A DNA stretch of 60,027 bases from Nocardia veterana NBRC 100344 (lineage in GTDB: Bacteria; Actinomycetota; Actinomycetes; Mycobacteriales; Mycobacteriaceae): contig NZ_BAGM01000011.1 of assembly GCF_000308855.1 (NCBI RefSeq), positions 1-60,027 of the forward strand, given 5' to 3'. Below the pieces are notes generated by a model, which worked only from the letters and a program-made list of their open reading frames with translations, was not told the DNA's origin and made no database searches. The translations under genes were made by a program, and so were the position numbers. Shown in pieces: positions 1 to 7,487 of this stretch (position 1 is the stretch's first letter; every line of letters starts with the position of its first letter).

Positions 1-282
1 ATTCGTTGCGTGGCTGCGGTTTCCGGCCGGGCGGCCCGCACGCTCGCTGCGCGCGTTCCCGCTCGGGTCTCGACGGCCGGCGGCTTCGTCCTTGCGCCGG
101 CGTTCGATGCGCTCGCTGTCCACGCGCTGGACGAGATCGTGAACGGTGATGGGTGCACTCGGCTCATCGGAACGCCGACCGCGCGGGCCGGCGTTGTCCT
201 CGGAATCCGGGGCTGGGTAGCGCTCCCAGGGGGCGCGACCTCCGGGCCGGGACGAACGCCCGCGCCGATCGTCGTCACCCAC
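1..282 (-). CDS. LytR-CpsA-Psr (LCP) family protein, N-terminal part only
   Basis: The gene enters from the window edge, so only the first 94 codons are present, with no stop. LCP proteins attach polymers such as arabinogalactan to peptidoglycan. What is visible is the hydrophilic cytoplasmic N-terminus typical of actinobacterial members: Arg/Pro-rich and disordered, with a short conserved-looking stretch ITVHDLVQRVDSER near residues 48-61. The membrane segment and catalytic domain lie outside the window. GTG at 282 was chosen because a GTGAGG ribosome-binding site lies about 8 bases upstream. The assignment leans on this N-terminal signature and on the neighbouring dus gene (in M. tuberculosis, Rv0822c lies beside Rv0823c), so it is an inference. 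Confidence 0.6.
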   Translation of the reverse strand, partial: MGDDDRRGRSSRPGGRAPWERYPAPDSEDNAGPRGRRSDEPSAPITVHDLVQRVDSERIERRRKDEAAGRRDPSGNARSERAGRPAGNRSHATN

Positions 283-458
283 CAACGAACCTCACTTCAC
301 TGTTTCGTCGCGACCGGAGTTGTCGAATTCCACACTCCGATGGCGGCACGCGCGCTCACATTCGGCCGCAGCGGCCCCCGCCATGATAACGATTACGGCA
401 CAGTTGGCCACTTCTAAACCAGCAATCACGATCGGCGCAGGTCGGAGCGTATGAACGC

Positions 459-1610
459 TCAGCCGCCGCTGTGCATGACATCGGCGGCGGACGGGACCGT
501 CGGATCCTCGGGATCGTCGAGCCAGCCCTCCGGCAGCACCACCTTGGCGGCCGGTGAGCCTTGGCGACCGCGCGGGCCCTGCGCGTCCGCGGGGAAGGGA
601 ACGTCCGGCGGCAACTGGTCGATCAGCTCACGCAGTTGCGTCAGGCTGCCCACGGTCGCGAAACTGCGCCGCAACTGTGAGCCGAGCGGGAAGCCCATGA
701 AGTACCAGGCCATATGTTTGCGGATATCGCGCATGGCCTTGTCCTCGCCGTCGTGGTCGACGAGCAGATTCGCGTGCCGGTAGAGGATCTCGCCGACGCG
801 GCCCAGCCGCGGTCCCTCCGGGATGGGTTCACCCCGCAGCGCAGCGCTGAGTTCGGCGAACAGCCACGGGCGGCCCAGGCAGCCGCGGCCGACGACCACC
901 CCGTCACAGCCGGTTTCGGCGATCATCGTCAGCGCGTCGTCGGCGGTGAAGATATCGCCGTTGCCGAGCACCGGGATGGTGGTGACGGCTTCCTTCAGCC
1001 GGGCGATAGCGGACCAGTCGGCCTTGCCGGAATACAACTGAGCCGCGGTACGGGCATGCAGCGCGACCGCCGCCGCGCCCTCCGCCTCGGCGATCCGGCC
1101 GGTGTCCAGATAGGTGCGATAGTCGTCGTCGATGCCGATCCGGAACTTGAACGTCACCGGCACACCGGCCGGTTCGGCCGCCGCGACCATTTCCCGCACG
1201 ATCTCGGCGAACAGTTTCCGCTTGTACGGCAGTGCCGCTCCGCCGCCGAGCCGGGTCACCTTCTTCACCGGGCAGCCCAGATTGAGATCGATGTGGTCGG
1301 CCCAGCCTTCCCCGACGATGATTCGCACCGCCTCGCCGAGGGTTTTCGGATCCACGCCGTAGAGCTGCATCGAGCGCGGCGACTCGTCCTCGTCGAAGGC
1401 CATCATGTGCAGCGTCTTCTCGTGCCGCTCCACGACCGCGCGTGCGGTGATCATCTCGCAGACGTAGATCGAGGTGCGGCTGCCGAACTCGCGGCACAGC
1501 TTGCGGAAGGCGACGTTGGTGATGCCGGCCATCGGGGCGAGCACCACCGGCGGATCGACGGGATAGGGGCCGATCCGCAGCTTTGGCTTGGCCTCGATCA
1601 CCGCAGTCAT
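459..1610 (-). CDS. dus: tRNA-dihydrouridine synthase (Dus family)
   Basis: This flavoenzyme reduces uridine to dihydrouridine in the D-loop of tRNAs, using FMN and NADPH. The 383-residue protein has the family hallmarks: an FMN-binding start (APMAGITNVAFR), the LNLGCPVKKVTRLGGGAAL segment with the catalytic Cys, FKFRIGIDDD, a HART motif (LHARTA) and NGDIF followed by GCDGVVVGRGCLGRPW. The ATG at 1610 is preferred over an upstream in-frame codon at 1679 because TGGAG sits just before it and the extra 23 residues look non-coding. It lies between the LCP gene and a TetR gene, all on the same strand. It resembles the DusB/NifR3 group. Confidence 0.95.
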   Translation of the reverse strand: MTAVIEAKPKLRIGPYPVDPPVVLAPMAGITNVAFRKLCREFGSRTSIYVCEMITARAVVERHEKTLHMMAFDEDESPRSMQLYGVDPKTLGEAVRIIVGEGWADHIDLNLGCPVKKVTRLGGGAALPYKRKLFAEIVREMVAAAEPAGVPVTFKFRIGIDDDYRTYLDTGRIAEAEGAAAVALHARTAAQLYSGKADWSAIARLKEAVTTIPVLGNGDIFTADDALTMIAETGCDGVVVGRGCLGRPWLFAELSAALRGEPIPEGPRLGRVGEILYRHANLLVDHDGEDKAMRDIRKHMAWYFMGFPLGSQLRRSFATVGSLTQLRELIDQLPPDVPFPADAQGPRGRQGSPAAKVVLPEGWLDDPEDPTVPSAADVMHSGG

Positions 1611-1725
1611 ACGCTCCAGTGTCTCAAATGCCGCCGCCGAACGAGCTCGCCGGTCCGGTGGCCGTGACCACCGGGGCATACCTCCGAGCGCGGAAGGAGG
1701 CTCTCGACCGGCATGCCCGGCCGAA

Positions 1726-2370
1726 TCAGCGGACTTCGCCCGGTTCCGCGGGTGCGGCGAGCGCGCGCAGCCATCGGTGAATCGTCGGCCGGAGATCGTC
1801 GCGACTCGCGTCGGTGCCCGGCGTGAGTGCGAGGAGGGAACGCCGTCCGTAGAGGCGGTCGAACAGCAGTCCTTCGAGCAGGCTGATCAAATCGCCGGCG
1901 GCCCGGCCCGGGTCGGGTGCCCCCAGCGACGCCAACAGTGTTTCGGCGGCCGCAGGCGAGAACAGGCAGACCGCGAGGGACTCTCGCAGTTCCTCGTTGC
2001 CGGCCGTGTCGGCCGCCAGCGCATAGCGGGCGAGGGCGTCGCGCCGCCGCTCGCCGAGCAGCAGATCCACCTGTCCGGCGATCAGGTCGGCCGCCCCCGC
2101 GAACGGGTCGGCACAGTCGTCCGGCATGGCGAGCGCGGATCGGAACGCTTCGCGAGAGGTGGCTGCCAGGTGCTCGATGGCGGCTTCCAGGAGTTCCTGC
2201 CGGGTCCGGTAGTAATACGACGTCGAGCCGCGAGCGATGCCGAGGAGATCGTCGATCGCGTGGTGCGTGACGGCGCGGTTTCCGCCGGTTGCCGCGAGGT
2301 CGAGGGCGGCCTCTCGAATCGCTCGGCGCCGTAGGGATCGACTGTCCGACACCGCGGTCTTGCGAGTCAT
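1726..2370 (-). CDS. TetR/AcrR family transcriptional regulator
   Basis: A 214-residue repressor-type protein. The N-terminal helix-turn-helix spans about residues 15-60 and ends in the characteristic GSTSYYYRTRQELL, where the recognition helix is followed by a YYYR segment. The C-terminal half is a helical ligand-binding domain without a recognisable ligand class. The ATG at 2370 follows GGAGGTG by a few bases; a GTG at 2385 is possible but overlaps that ribosome-binding site. It lies 91 bases downstream of desA1 on the same strand, so it may be co-transcribed with the desaturase and could regulate it, which is inference only. Confidence 0.88.
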   Translation of the reverse strand: MTRKTAVSDSRSLRRRAIREAALDLAATGGNRAVTHHAIDDLLGIARGSTSYYYRTRQELLEAAIEHLAATSREAFRSALAMPDDCADPFAGAADLIAGQVDLLLGERRRDALARYALAADTAGNEELRESLAVCLFSPAAAETLLASLGAPDPGRAAGDLISLLEGLLFDRLYGRRSLLALTPGTDASRDDLRPTIHRWLRALAAPAEPGEVR

Positions 2371-2461
2371 CCGCAGCACCTCCACAGCCGGCGGGCCGAC
2401 AGTCGAAACAGATCGGCGGGCCGACGTACTGTCGGCCCGCCGCGGTTGCTCGGGAACGGAC

Positions 2462-3433
2462 TCAGCTCGCGGAAGCGGCCGCCAGGTCGCGCTCTCGCTT
2501 GGCGGCCTCGCGGGCCAGCATGCGGTCGCGCTGCTCCTCGAACTTCACGACATCCTTGCTCAGCTTCTCCAGGAACAGGCCGAGCCGCTCCCGGGTCTGC
2601 TCACCACGCGCGGTGAAGTCGTCGCGCTCGAAGACGCGCCACTTCTTCAGCACGGGCTGGACGACATCCTCCAGGTGCTGACGCAGGTCGTAGATGCCGT
2701 GCTTGGCCATCAGCACGCCGTTGCGGCGGAAGTTCGGCATCCCGGCGCCGGGCATCTGGAAGTTCTCCAGGATCAGGGTGATCGCGTCGAGCGCCTGATC
2801 GGGGGCGAGATCCAAGGCCGCGCCGCACATGTTGCGGTAGAAGATCATGTGCAGGTTCTCGTCGGCGGCGACGCGCTGCAGCATGCGGTCGGCGATCGGG
2901 TCGTCGCACACCTTGCCGGTGTTGCGGTGGCTCACCCGGGTGGCGAGTTCCTGGAAGGTCACGTAGGCGACCGAGTGCAGGAAGCCGGCGTCCGCCTCGG
3001 CGGGGGAGGCGAAGCCGTTGGTCATGTGGACCATGCGGGCCTGTTCCAGGGCGACCGGGTCGACGCCGCGGGTGACGACGAGGTAGTCGCGCATCACGAT
3101 GCCGTGCCGGTTCTCCTCGGCGGTCCACCGGCCGACCCAGGTGCCCCACGCCCCGTCCTGGGAGAAGTTCTCGGCGATCTCACGGTGGTACGAGGGCAGG
3201 TTGTCCTCGGTGAGCAGGTTCGTGATCATCGCGGCCTTGGCGACCTCGCTGAGCTTCGACTGCTCCGGGTCCCAATCGACGCCGCCCAGCGCGGCGAAGT
3301 TGCGGCCCTCATCCCACGGCACGTAGTCGTGCGGATGCCATTCCTTGGCCATCGAAAGGTGCCGGTTGACGTTTTCTTCGGCAACCGGCTCCAACTCCGT
3401 CAGCAGCTCGAGTTGAGTCAGATCCCTTGCCAT
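2462..3433 (-). CDS. desA1: acyl-[acyl-carrier-protein] desaturase DesA1
   Basis: A soluble di-iron desaturase that introduces a double bond into ACP-bound fatty acyl chains; in mycobacteria DesA1 acts in mycolic acid synthesis. The 323-residue protein carries the carboxylate/His iron ligands: DNLPSYHRE, EENRHG (first EXXH), FQELATRVSH and DENLHMIF (second EXXH). Length and motifs match the family. The start ATG at 3433 follows GAAGGG at suitable spacing. The order dus-(TetR)-desA1 resembles Rv0823c-Rv0824c in M. tuberculosis, with a TetR gene inserted here. Two inverted repeats occur in the 140 bases upstream and could be regulatory. Confidence 0.95.
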   Translation of the reverse strand: MARDLTQLELLTELEPVAEENVNRHLSMAKEWHPHDYVPWDEGRNFAALGGVDWDPEQSKLSEVAKAAMITNLLTEDNLPSYHREIAENFSQDGAWGTWVGRWTAEENRHGIVMRDYLVVTRGVDPVALEQARMVHMTNGFASPAEADAGFLHSVAYVTFQELATRVSHRNTGKVCDDPIADRMLQRVAADENLHMIFYRNMCGAALDLAPDQALDAITLILENFQMPGAGMPNFRRNGVLMAKHGIYDLRQHLEDVVQPVLKKWRVFERDDFTARGEQTRERLGLFLEKLSKDVVKFEEQRDRMLAREAAKRERDLAAASAS

Positions 3434-3504
3434 ACATACGCCCTTCGGTGTTGTCCTGCGATATTGCTCGTCGCCCCCCTACTGGCCGTGCCGCCGCCGC
3501 CCAT

Positions 3505-3523
3505 ACCTTACGGCACCGTAGGT
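3505..3523. promoter_or_regulatory. imperfect inverted repeat upstream of desA1
   Basis: ACCTTACGG and CCGTAGGT face each other across two bases, forming a near-perfect palindrome with one bulged base about 75 bases upstream of the desA1 start. Its place in the presumed desA1 promoter suggests an operator, for the downstream TetR or a desaturase regulator. No binding-site consensus known to me matches it. Confidence 0.35.
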
Positions 3524-3542
3524 GTGATGCGAAGCGCACCTG

Positions 3543-3575
3543 TATGAGTTCACAGCATCGGTGATGGAACTCATA
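3543..3575. repeat. inverted repeat with 9-bp perfect arms upstream of desA1
   Basis: TATGAGTTC at 3543-3551 and GAACTCATA at 3567-3575 are perfect reverse complements. Inside them CATC and GATG can extend the pairing. The element is much less GC-rich than its surroundings and lies about 110-140 bases upstream of desA1. It could be a large operator or an RNA stem-loop in a leader. Confidence 0.45.
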
Positions 3576-3721
3576 AGGGCCGTTCGACTCCGGCCCAACC
3601 GTTGCGAGTGTAAGCGGGGAACCTGTGTGCCCCCGGTGTATCGCGTCGCCGGCGCGAACGTTAGCCGGGCAGCGGACCGGCGCGCGGAACCCCAGGTCGC
3701 GGACGTACCGGCACAGCCGTG

Positions 3722-3764
3722 TGCCGAAAAGACACCGGGCCGGAGCGAACTCGCTCCGGCCCGG
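3722..3764 (-). terminator. factor-independent terminator after tRNA-Lys
   Basis: Directly downstream of the tRNA on the minus strand, CCGGGCCGGAGCGA pairs over 14 bases with TCGCTCCGGCCCGG (3735-3764). It is followed on that strand by TGTCTTTTCGG, giving a short U tract. A strong intrinsic terminator. Confidence 0.85.
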
Positions 3765-3769
3765 CGGTG

Positions 3770-3842
3770 TGCCCCCACCAGGGCTCGAACCTGGGACCTG
3801 CGGATTAAAAGTCCGTAGCTCTACCAACTGAGCTATAGGGGC
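3770..3842 (-). tRNA. tRNA-Lys (anticodon TTT)
   Basis: Complete 73-base cloverleaf on the minus strand. The acceptor stem GCCCCTA pairs with TGGGGGC (one G-U), the D arm is AGCTCAGTTGGTAGAGC, the anticodon loop contains CTTTTAA with anticodon TTT, and the T arm contains GGTTCGAGCC. The discriminator base is A. No CCA is encoded. A terminator follows immediately. Confidence 0.97.
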
Positions 3843-3852
3843 GCGGTCCGCA

Positions 3853-3882
3853 AGTCTAATGTTTCGCGCGCGGAAGTGGTAA
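3853..3882 (-). promoter_or_regulatory. promoter of tRNA-Lys
   Basis: On the minus strand TTACCA (3877-3882) and TAGACT (3853-3858) are separated by 18 bases. The -10 lies 10 bases upstream of the mature tRNA 5' end. This is a good housekeeping-type promoter. Confidence 0.6.
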
Positions 3883-4123
3883 CCGGTATCCGGACAGGCG
3901 TGTGGCGGTGACTGTCTGCGCTGGTCGCGGGGCCGCCGCGCGGGGCGGGGGGTGGGTGGATTCGAACGCTGCCGGGTTCGCCGAGCGACGGTGCTGCCAT
4001 GGCGGGGGCGGGGACATCCAACCCGGACGCCTCGTTCACATACGGAAGCCGTCCGGATACCCCGTGTGGCACCGGGGAATCTCCTTGCTCAGCAATTTGT
4101 TTCAGCGCGGAAGTGTGGAAATA
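3883..4123. other. gene-poor spacer between tRNA-Lys and a possible small gene
   Basis: No convincing coding sequence is seen on either strand. The longest open frame, on the minus strand from about 4558 to 3833, has Arg/Pro/Ser-rich translation without family features and covers the tRNA promoter. Short hairpins such as CCCCGTGTGGCACCGGGG near 4060-4077 are the only structure noticed. Confidence 0.4.
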
Positions 4124-4153
4124 TTGTCCAAACGTAGTGCGTGGCAACATATT
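4124..4153 (+). promoter_or_regulatory. candidate promoter of the 41-residue small gene
   Basis: TTGTCC (4124-4129) and CATATT (4148-4153) are 18 bases apart, in a locally AT-rich stretch. They precede a GGGAGG ribosome-binding site at 4160-4165. Confidence 0.4.
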
Positions 4154-4170
4154 TGGTACGGGAGGTGAGC

Positions 4171-4296
4171 GTGTCGGTGGATCCGGCCGGCGGTCGACCG
4201 TGGCGGCCGGAGTGGCTCGCGGGTGTCGGCGGGCCGCACCGTGGTGATGAACATTGCTGGGGTGAGCCGGAATTCGCGTACGTCGAAGTACCGTAA
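4171..4296 (+). CDS. possible small protein, 41 residues, unrecognised
   Basis: A GTG-started frame of 41 codons ending in TAA, in an otherwise gene-free stretch. Support comes from a strong GGGAGG ribosome-binding site five bases before the GTG, a plausible promoter at 4124-4153, and a protein-like composition: it starts MSVDPAGG, contains PWRPEWLAGV around residues 10-19, and has one Cys next to Trp (HCWGEPEF). There is no signal peptide or membrane segment. I do not recognise the family. The alternative is a chance frame in a long spacer. Confidence 0.42.
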   Translation: MSVDPAGGRPWRPEWLAGVGGPHRGDEHCWGEPEFAYVEVP

Positions 4297-4751
4297 CCGC
4301 TAACGGGGCATTTGCCGCGAGTGGTAACCCGCATTCGGCGGAAGTGACTCCTCGGTAGGTGGCGCGCCGCTTCGAGATTCGAGGTACGGTGACCGCTTGG
4401 TGAATTCCGACGGAACCGGGAGCTCTTCCGGTGGTCGGGAATCGGCCGAAGGTTGTTATGCCCGAACATGTCGCGACCGGCGAGGGTCGGTTGCGACGTC
4501 GAAGGATGTGACGTCGCAGGAGGCGGATCCGAGACGAGTAGAACGCCCGGGTGCGCACCCCCTGCGGCGCACCCGGACGTCGAAACTATACCAGCTGGTG
4601 TGTTTCAGGTATCCCCGCGAATTTTCGTACCAAAAGTTTGAAAACCGGGCGGTAGCCCGGAATCAAGTAATTGAAAATCACATAACTTCTCGTCGAGGAC
4701 CGTCCCCTATCGGTTTCTCCGGCGGCAAGCAGCTTCGGAGGCGTTTCGAGC
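4297..4751. other. long spacer upstream of the ArpA-like regulator
   Basis: No credible gene. It holds a 10-bp hairpin (CCGGGTGCGC at 4547-4556 with GCGCACCCGG at 4567-4576) and then an unusually AT-rich stretch of about 100 bases at 4577-4690 that probably contains the promoter and operator of the next gene. Confidence 0.5.
4622..4644. promoter_or_regulatory. candidate autoregulatory operator, imperfect palindrome
   Basis: TTTTCGTAC and GTTTGAAAA flank CAAAA and match as an inverted repeat at 7 of 9 positions. It lies in an AT-rich leader about 110 bases before an ArpA/ScbR-like repressor gene. Such regulators usually bind AT-rich palindromes in their own promoter. A further perfect stem CCGGGC-GGTA-GCCCGG follows at 4645-4660. 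Confidence 0.35.
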
Positions 4752-5417
4752 ATGGCACGGCAGCAAGAGCGGGCCCGCCGGACACGGGCGGCGATCATCA
4801 GGTCCGCCGCCGTTGAATTCGGGAAGAGCGGCTATGCCGCGGCATCGCTGAATCGCATATTGGAGGGCTCCCGCGCGACCAAGGGCGCGATGTACTTCCA
4901 TTTCGATTCCAAGGAGGATCTGGCCCGGGCGGTGCTCGAGGCTGCCGTCGAGCGCTATCGGGCCACCACCGAAAGATGGCTCGGCCGAACGGATCTCGAG
5001 CCACTGGACATCCTGCACGGAATGATCGACGAGGTCGCCCTGCGGCTGGAGAACGACATCATCGCGCAGGCGGAGTTCCGCTTGATCATCGAGCCGGAGT
5101 TCTATCAGGACGCGCGCGCGGGCGGCAGCCGGATCGTCAGCCGGGCGGCGCGCCGGCTCGCGGTCCGCGCGGTCGATCGCAAGCAGCTGCGCCTCGACAC
5201 CGACCCGGACCGGTTCACCCGCACGCTGGCCGCCGCCCTGGCCGGGCAGCGCTACATCATCGATCTGCTCGGCGGCGGCGTCGATCTGCGCACCCGGTTC
5301 ACCGAGGCGCTCGAGGTGATCATCGAGGCGATGGCGACCTCCGACTGGCTCGACGAATTCCGCCGACACGGCTGGCGCGCCTCCGCTCGCCTGGAAGACC
5401 TCAATCTGGGCCTCTGA
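4752..5417 (+). CDS. TetR-family regulator resembling gamma-butyrolactone receptors (ArpA/ScbR type)
   Basis: A 221-residue protein starting MARQQERARRTRAAI. Its DNA-binding domain (about residues 8-58) contains FGKSGYAAASLNRILEGS and ATKGAMYFHFDSKEDLA, a close match to the N-terminal signature of ScbR/ArpA-type receptors. In streptomycetes these repress antibiotic genes until a butyrolactone signal binds. The C-terminal part is helical. GGAGG lies 17 bases before the ATG. There is no AfsA-type butyrolactone synthase or biosynthetic cluster beside it, so the ligand and targets are unknown. Assignment to the receptor subfamily rests on the N-terminus. Confidence 0.75.
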   Translation: MARQQERARRTRAAIIRSAAVEFGKSGYAAASLNRILEGSRATKGAMYFHFDSKEDLARAVLEAAVERYRATTERWLGRTDLEPLDILHGMIDEVALRLENDIIAQAEFRLIIEPEFYQDARAGGSRIVSRAARRLAVRAVDRKQLRLDTDPDRFTRTLAAALAGQRYIIDLLGGGVDLRTRFTEALEVIIEAMATSDWLDEFRRHGWRASARLEDLNLGL

Positions 5418-5426
5418 CCAGCCGAT

Positions 5427-5456
5427 TTGGGAATACCGCAAAGCCTGTCATAAGCT
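5427..5456 (+). promoter_or_regulatory. candidate promoter of the tRNA-Glu/Asp/Phe cluster
   Basis: TTGGGA (5427-5432) and TAAGCT (5451-5456) are 18 bases apart, about 50 bases upstream of tRNA-Glu. No other promoter-like pair is seen before the three tRNAs. Confidence 0.45.
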
Positions 5457-5508
5457 ATGCGAGCTCCCAACGGAAGCCGTTGAGAAACGGACCGGAGTAA
5501 TCCGGCGG

Positions 5509-5581
5509 GCCCCCTTCGTCTAGCGGCCTAGGACGCCGCCCTTTCAAGGCGGTAGCGCGGGTTCGAATCCCGTAGGGGGTA
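5509..5581 (+). tRNA. tRNA-Glu (anticodon TTC)
   Basis: 73-base cloverleaf. The acceptor GCCCCCT pairs with AGGGGGT (one terminal G-U). The anticodon stem GCCGCCC...GGCGGT holds CTTTCAA with anticodon TTC, and the T arm GCGGGTTCGAATCCCGT is clear. First gene of a three-tRNA cluster. Confidence 0.96.
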
Positions 5582-5609
5582 CGGTGGCAACATCGTTGAG
5601 AGCATGCAA

Positions 5610-5683
5610 GGCCCTGTGGCGCAGTTGGTTAGCGCGCCGCCCTGTCACGGCGGAGGTCGCGGGTTCGAGTCCCGTCAGGGTCG
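5610..5683 (+). tRNA. tRNA-Asp (anticodon GTC)
   Basis: 74-base cloverleaf. The acceptor GGCCCTG pairs with CAGGGTC (one G-U). The D arm is GCGCAGTTGGTTAGCGC, the anticodon loop CTGTCAC has anticodon GTC, the T arm is GCGGGTTCGAGTCCCGT, and the discriminator is G as expected for tRNA-Asp. Confidence 0.97.
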
Positions 5684-5715
5684 CTTTGTTGTACGGCATT
5701 CGGTTCGGGTGCCCC

Positions 5716-5789
5716 GGCCAGGTAGCTCAGTTGGTACGAGCGTCCGCCTGAAAAGCGGAAGGTCGCCGGTTCGATCCCGGCCTTGGCCA
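5716..5789 (+). tRNA. tRNA-Phe (anticodon GAA)
   Basis: 74-base cloverleaf. The acceptor GGCCAGG pairs with CTTGGCC, the D arm is AGCTCAGTTGGTACGAGC, the anticodon loop CTGAAAA has anticodon GAA, the T arm is GCCGGTTCGATCCCGGC, and the discriminator is A. Last gene of the cluster, directly followed by a terminator. Confidence 0.97.
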
Positions 5790-5795
5790 CTTCTG

Positions 5796-5832
5796 AATCC
5801 CCTCGACATATCACCTGGTCGGGGGGATTTTT
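5796..5832 (+). terminator. factor-independent terminator of the tRNA cluster
   Basis: AATCCCCTCGAC pairs over 12 positions (one U-G) with GTCGGGGGGATT across a 10-base loop and runs into TTTTT. A textbook intrinsic terminator just after tRNA-Phe. Confidence 0.92.
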
Positions 5833-6078
5833 CGTGCCATTCGGCGGATTGGGCGGGAGTCGAGATTCACCGCTGTCGTCTGTTTGTACCGGGCAGGATC
5901 GTGCGGCGTTGGTTGCGGCCGGCCACGGTGCGGCCCGGTGGTGACCGATGACACGCTCACGGTGATCCGGCTCGAACCTGGCCTCGCGAGATAGATGTGC
6001 GGCGCGCCTTCGTCCCCGGGAGACGAATTTCGAGCGGTATCGCGGTGCTCGTGGGAGTTCGGCTCTACCGTTCCTCGT

Positions 6079-7350
6079 GTGACGAACGCGCGGCCCGACG
6101 ACGTGGGCGTCGGCGAGTATGTGGCCCGGATCGCCGCACGGATGAACGAGCAGGTGACCGTGGTCAGCTCGACCATCAAGGACGCGCTCGAACAGCTCAT
6201 CCCGGAGTTGCGGGGGGATGCGCGGACAGTGGAATTGCTGGGAGCGAGCGTCGAGGGGAACGTCGACACGATCCTGCACGCGTTGCGGCACGGGATCGCG
6301 GTGGAGCGGATCATGGCGCCGACGGCCGCGCTCGAATACGCCCGGCGGCTGGCGCAGCACGGGGTGCCGGTGAACGCCCTGGTGCGGGCCTACCGGCTGG
6401 GCCAGCGGCGGTTGACCGAGCTGGTCTTCGCAGAACTCCATGCCATCGATATGGAGCCGGTCACCCGGATCGCGGTGATCGAGGAGATCACCGATGTGCT
6501 GTTCGCCTACATCGACTGGATTTCCCAGCAGGTGGTCGCGGTCTACGAGGAGGAGCGCGAACGCTGGCTGGAGAACCGGAACAGTGTGCGCGCCATGCGG
6601 GTTCGGGAAGTCCTGGCCGAGGACACCGCCGTCGACGTGGACGATGCGACAGCGGCCATCCGGTATCCGCTGCGCTGGCATCACGTGGCGATGGTGCTCT
6701 GGTATCCGGACGCCGAGTCCGACAGTGACGACCTGGCCCGGTTGCAGCGATTCGTTCGCGAACTGGCCGGCGCCGTCGAGGCCGATGCCGGCCCGCTGTT
6801 CGCCGCGGCCGACCGGACCAGCGGGTGGGTCTGGTTGCCGTACAAATCCGATCCGGGCGATCCGGCCGCCCGGATTCGCCAGGTCACGGCGAGCAGGCCG
6901 GATTCGCCCCATATCGCGATCGGTGCGGCCGGCGCCGGTGTCGAGGGGTTCCGTCGCTCCCATCGCCAGGCCCAGCAAGCCCGCGGCGTGGCGGCCTTGC
7001 GCGGACCGGGGGCGAAGGTGGTGGCGGCCACGGATCCGGGTCTGGTCGTCGCCGCCCTGCTCGGCGGCGACCCCGCGGCCGTACGTGACTGGGTGGTCGA
7101 CGTTCTCGGCCCACTGGCCACCGACACCGCGAGCGACGCCCGCCTGCGCGACACCCTGCGGGTGTTCCTGCGCACCGGATCCAGCTACAAGGCCGCCGCC
7201 CAAGAACTGGATCTGCACTACAACTCGGTGAAATACCGGGTGGGCCGGGCCGTGTCCCGGCGCGGGCGACCCATCGCCGGCGATCGGCTCGATGTCGAGA
7301 TCGCGCTCCTGGTGTGCGAGTGGTACGGCCGCGCGGTGCTCGCTCGGTAG
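6079..7350 (+). CDS. PucR-family transcriptional regulator
   Basis: A 423-residue regulator with an N-terminal alpha-helical sensor region (the RsbRD/CdaR-like class) and a C-terminal PucR helix-turn-helix (about residues 355-410), seen in LRDTLRVFLRTGSSYKAAA followed by LHYNSVKYRVGRA. Family members are activators of catabolic and secondary-metabolic operons and usually sense a metabolite. The GTG at 6079 is chosen because TACCGT at 6066-6071 places the predicted transcript start on it, so the mRNA is probably leaderless; an ATG at 5995 lacks a ribosome-binding site. It lies 137 bases upstream of a same-strand three-gene operon and is its likely regulator. Confidence 0.88.
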   Translation: MTNARPDDVGVGEYVARIAARMNEQVTVVSSTIKDALEQLIPELRGDARTVELLGASVEGNVDTILHALRHGIAVERIMAPTAALEYARRLAQHGVPVNALVRAYRLGQRRLTELVFAELHAIDMEPVTRIAVIEEITDVLFAYIDWISQQVVAVYEEERERWLENRNSVRAMRVREVLAEDTAVDVDDATAAIRYPLRWHHVAMVLWYPDAESDSDDLARLQRFVRELAGAVEADAGPLFAAADRTSGWVWLPYKSDPGDPAARIRQVTASRPDSPHIAIGAAGAGVEGFRRSHRQAQQARGVAALRGPGAKVVAATDPGLVVAALLGGDPAAVRDWVVDVLGPLATDTASDARLRDTLRVFLRTGSSYKAAAQELDLHYNSVKYRVGRAVSRRGRPIAGDRLDVEIALLVCEWYGRAVLAR

Positions 7351-7372
7351 TTCACGCACACGGCCCTAAGCC

Positions 7373-7389
7373 TTGTCTCGCCGAGACAA
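7373..7389. promoter_or_regulatory. perfect 17-bp palindrome before the acyl-CoA-ligase operon
   Basis: TTGTCTCG and CGAGACAA are perfect inverted arms around one central C. The site lies between the PucR gene and the following operon, about 100 bases before the ligase start, where an operator would be expected. It could also form a short hairpin, but there is no U tract. Confidence 0.55.
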
Positions 7390-7487
7390 CACTTCGCCGG
7401 TAATTCGTCCATTCGCGACGGTGTGGTCCAGATCACTTATTCCTACCGTTGTCCTGTCCGTGCGAGACCGACGATTCAGGACCATTC

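Noticed and set aside
714..1667. Open frame of 317 codons opposite dus
   Set aside because: Shadow of the dihydrouridine synthase gene; no start signal and no family resemblance.
3833..4558. Open frame of 241 codons on the minus strand in the tRNA-Lys spacer
   Set aside because: It overlaps the tRNA and its promoter, and the translation has no domain, no usual codon bias and no ribosome-binding site.
5629..7359. Open frame of 576 codons on the minus strand
   Set aside because: It runs through tRNA-Asp, tRNA-Phe and their terminator and is antisense to the PucR gene.
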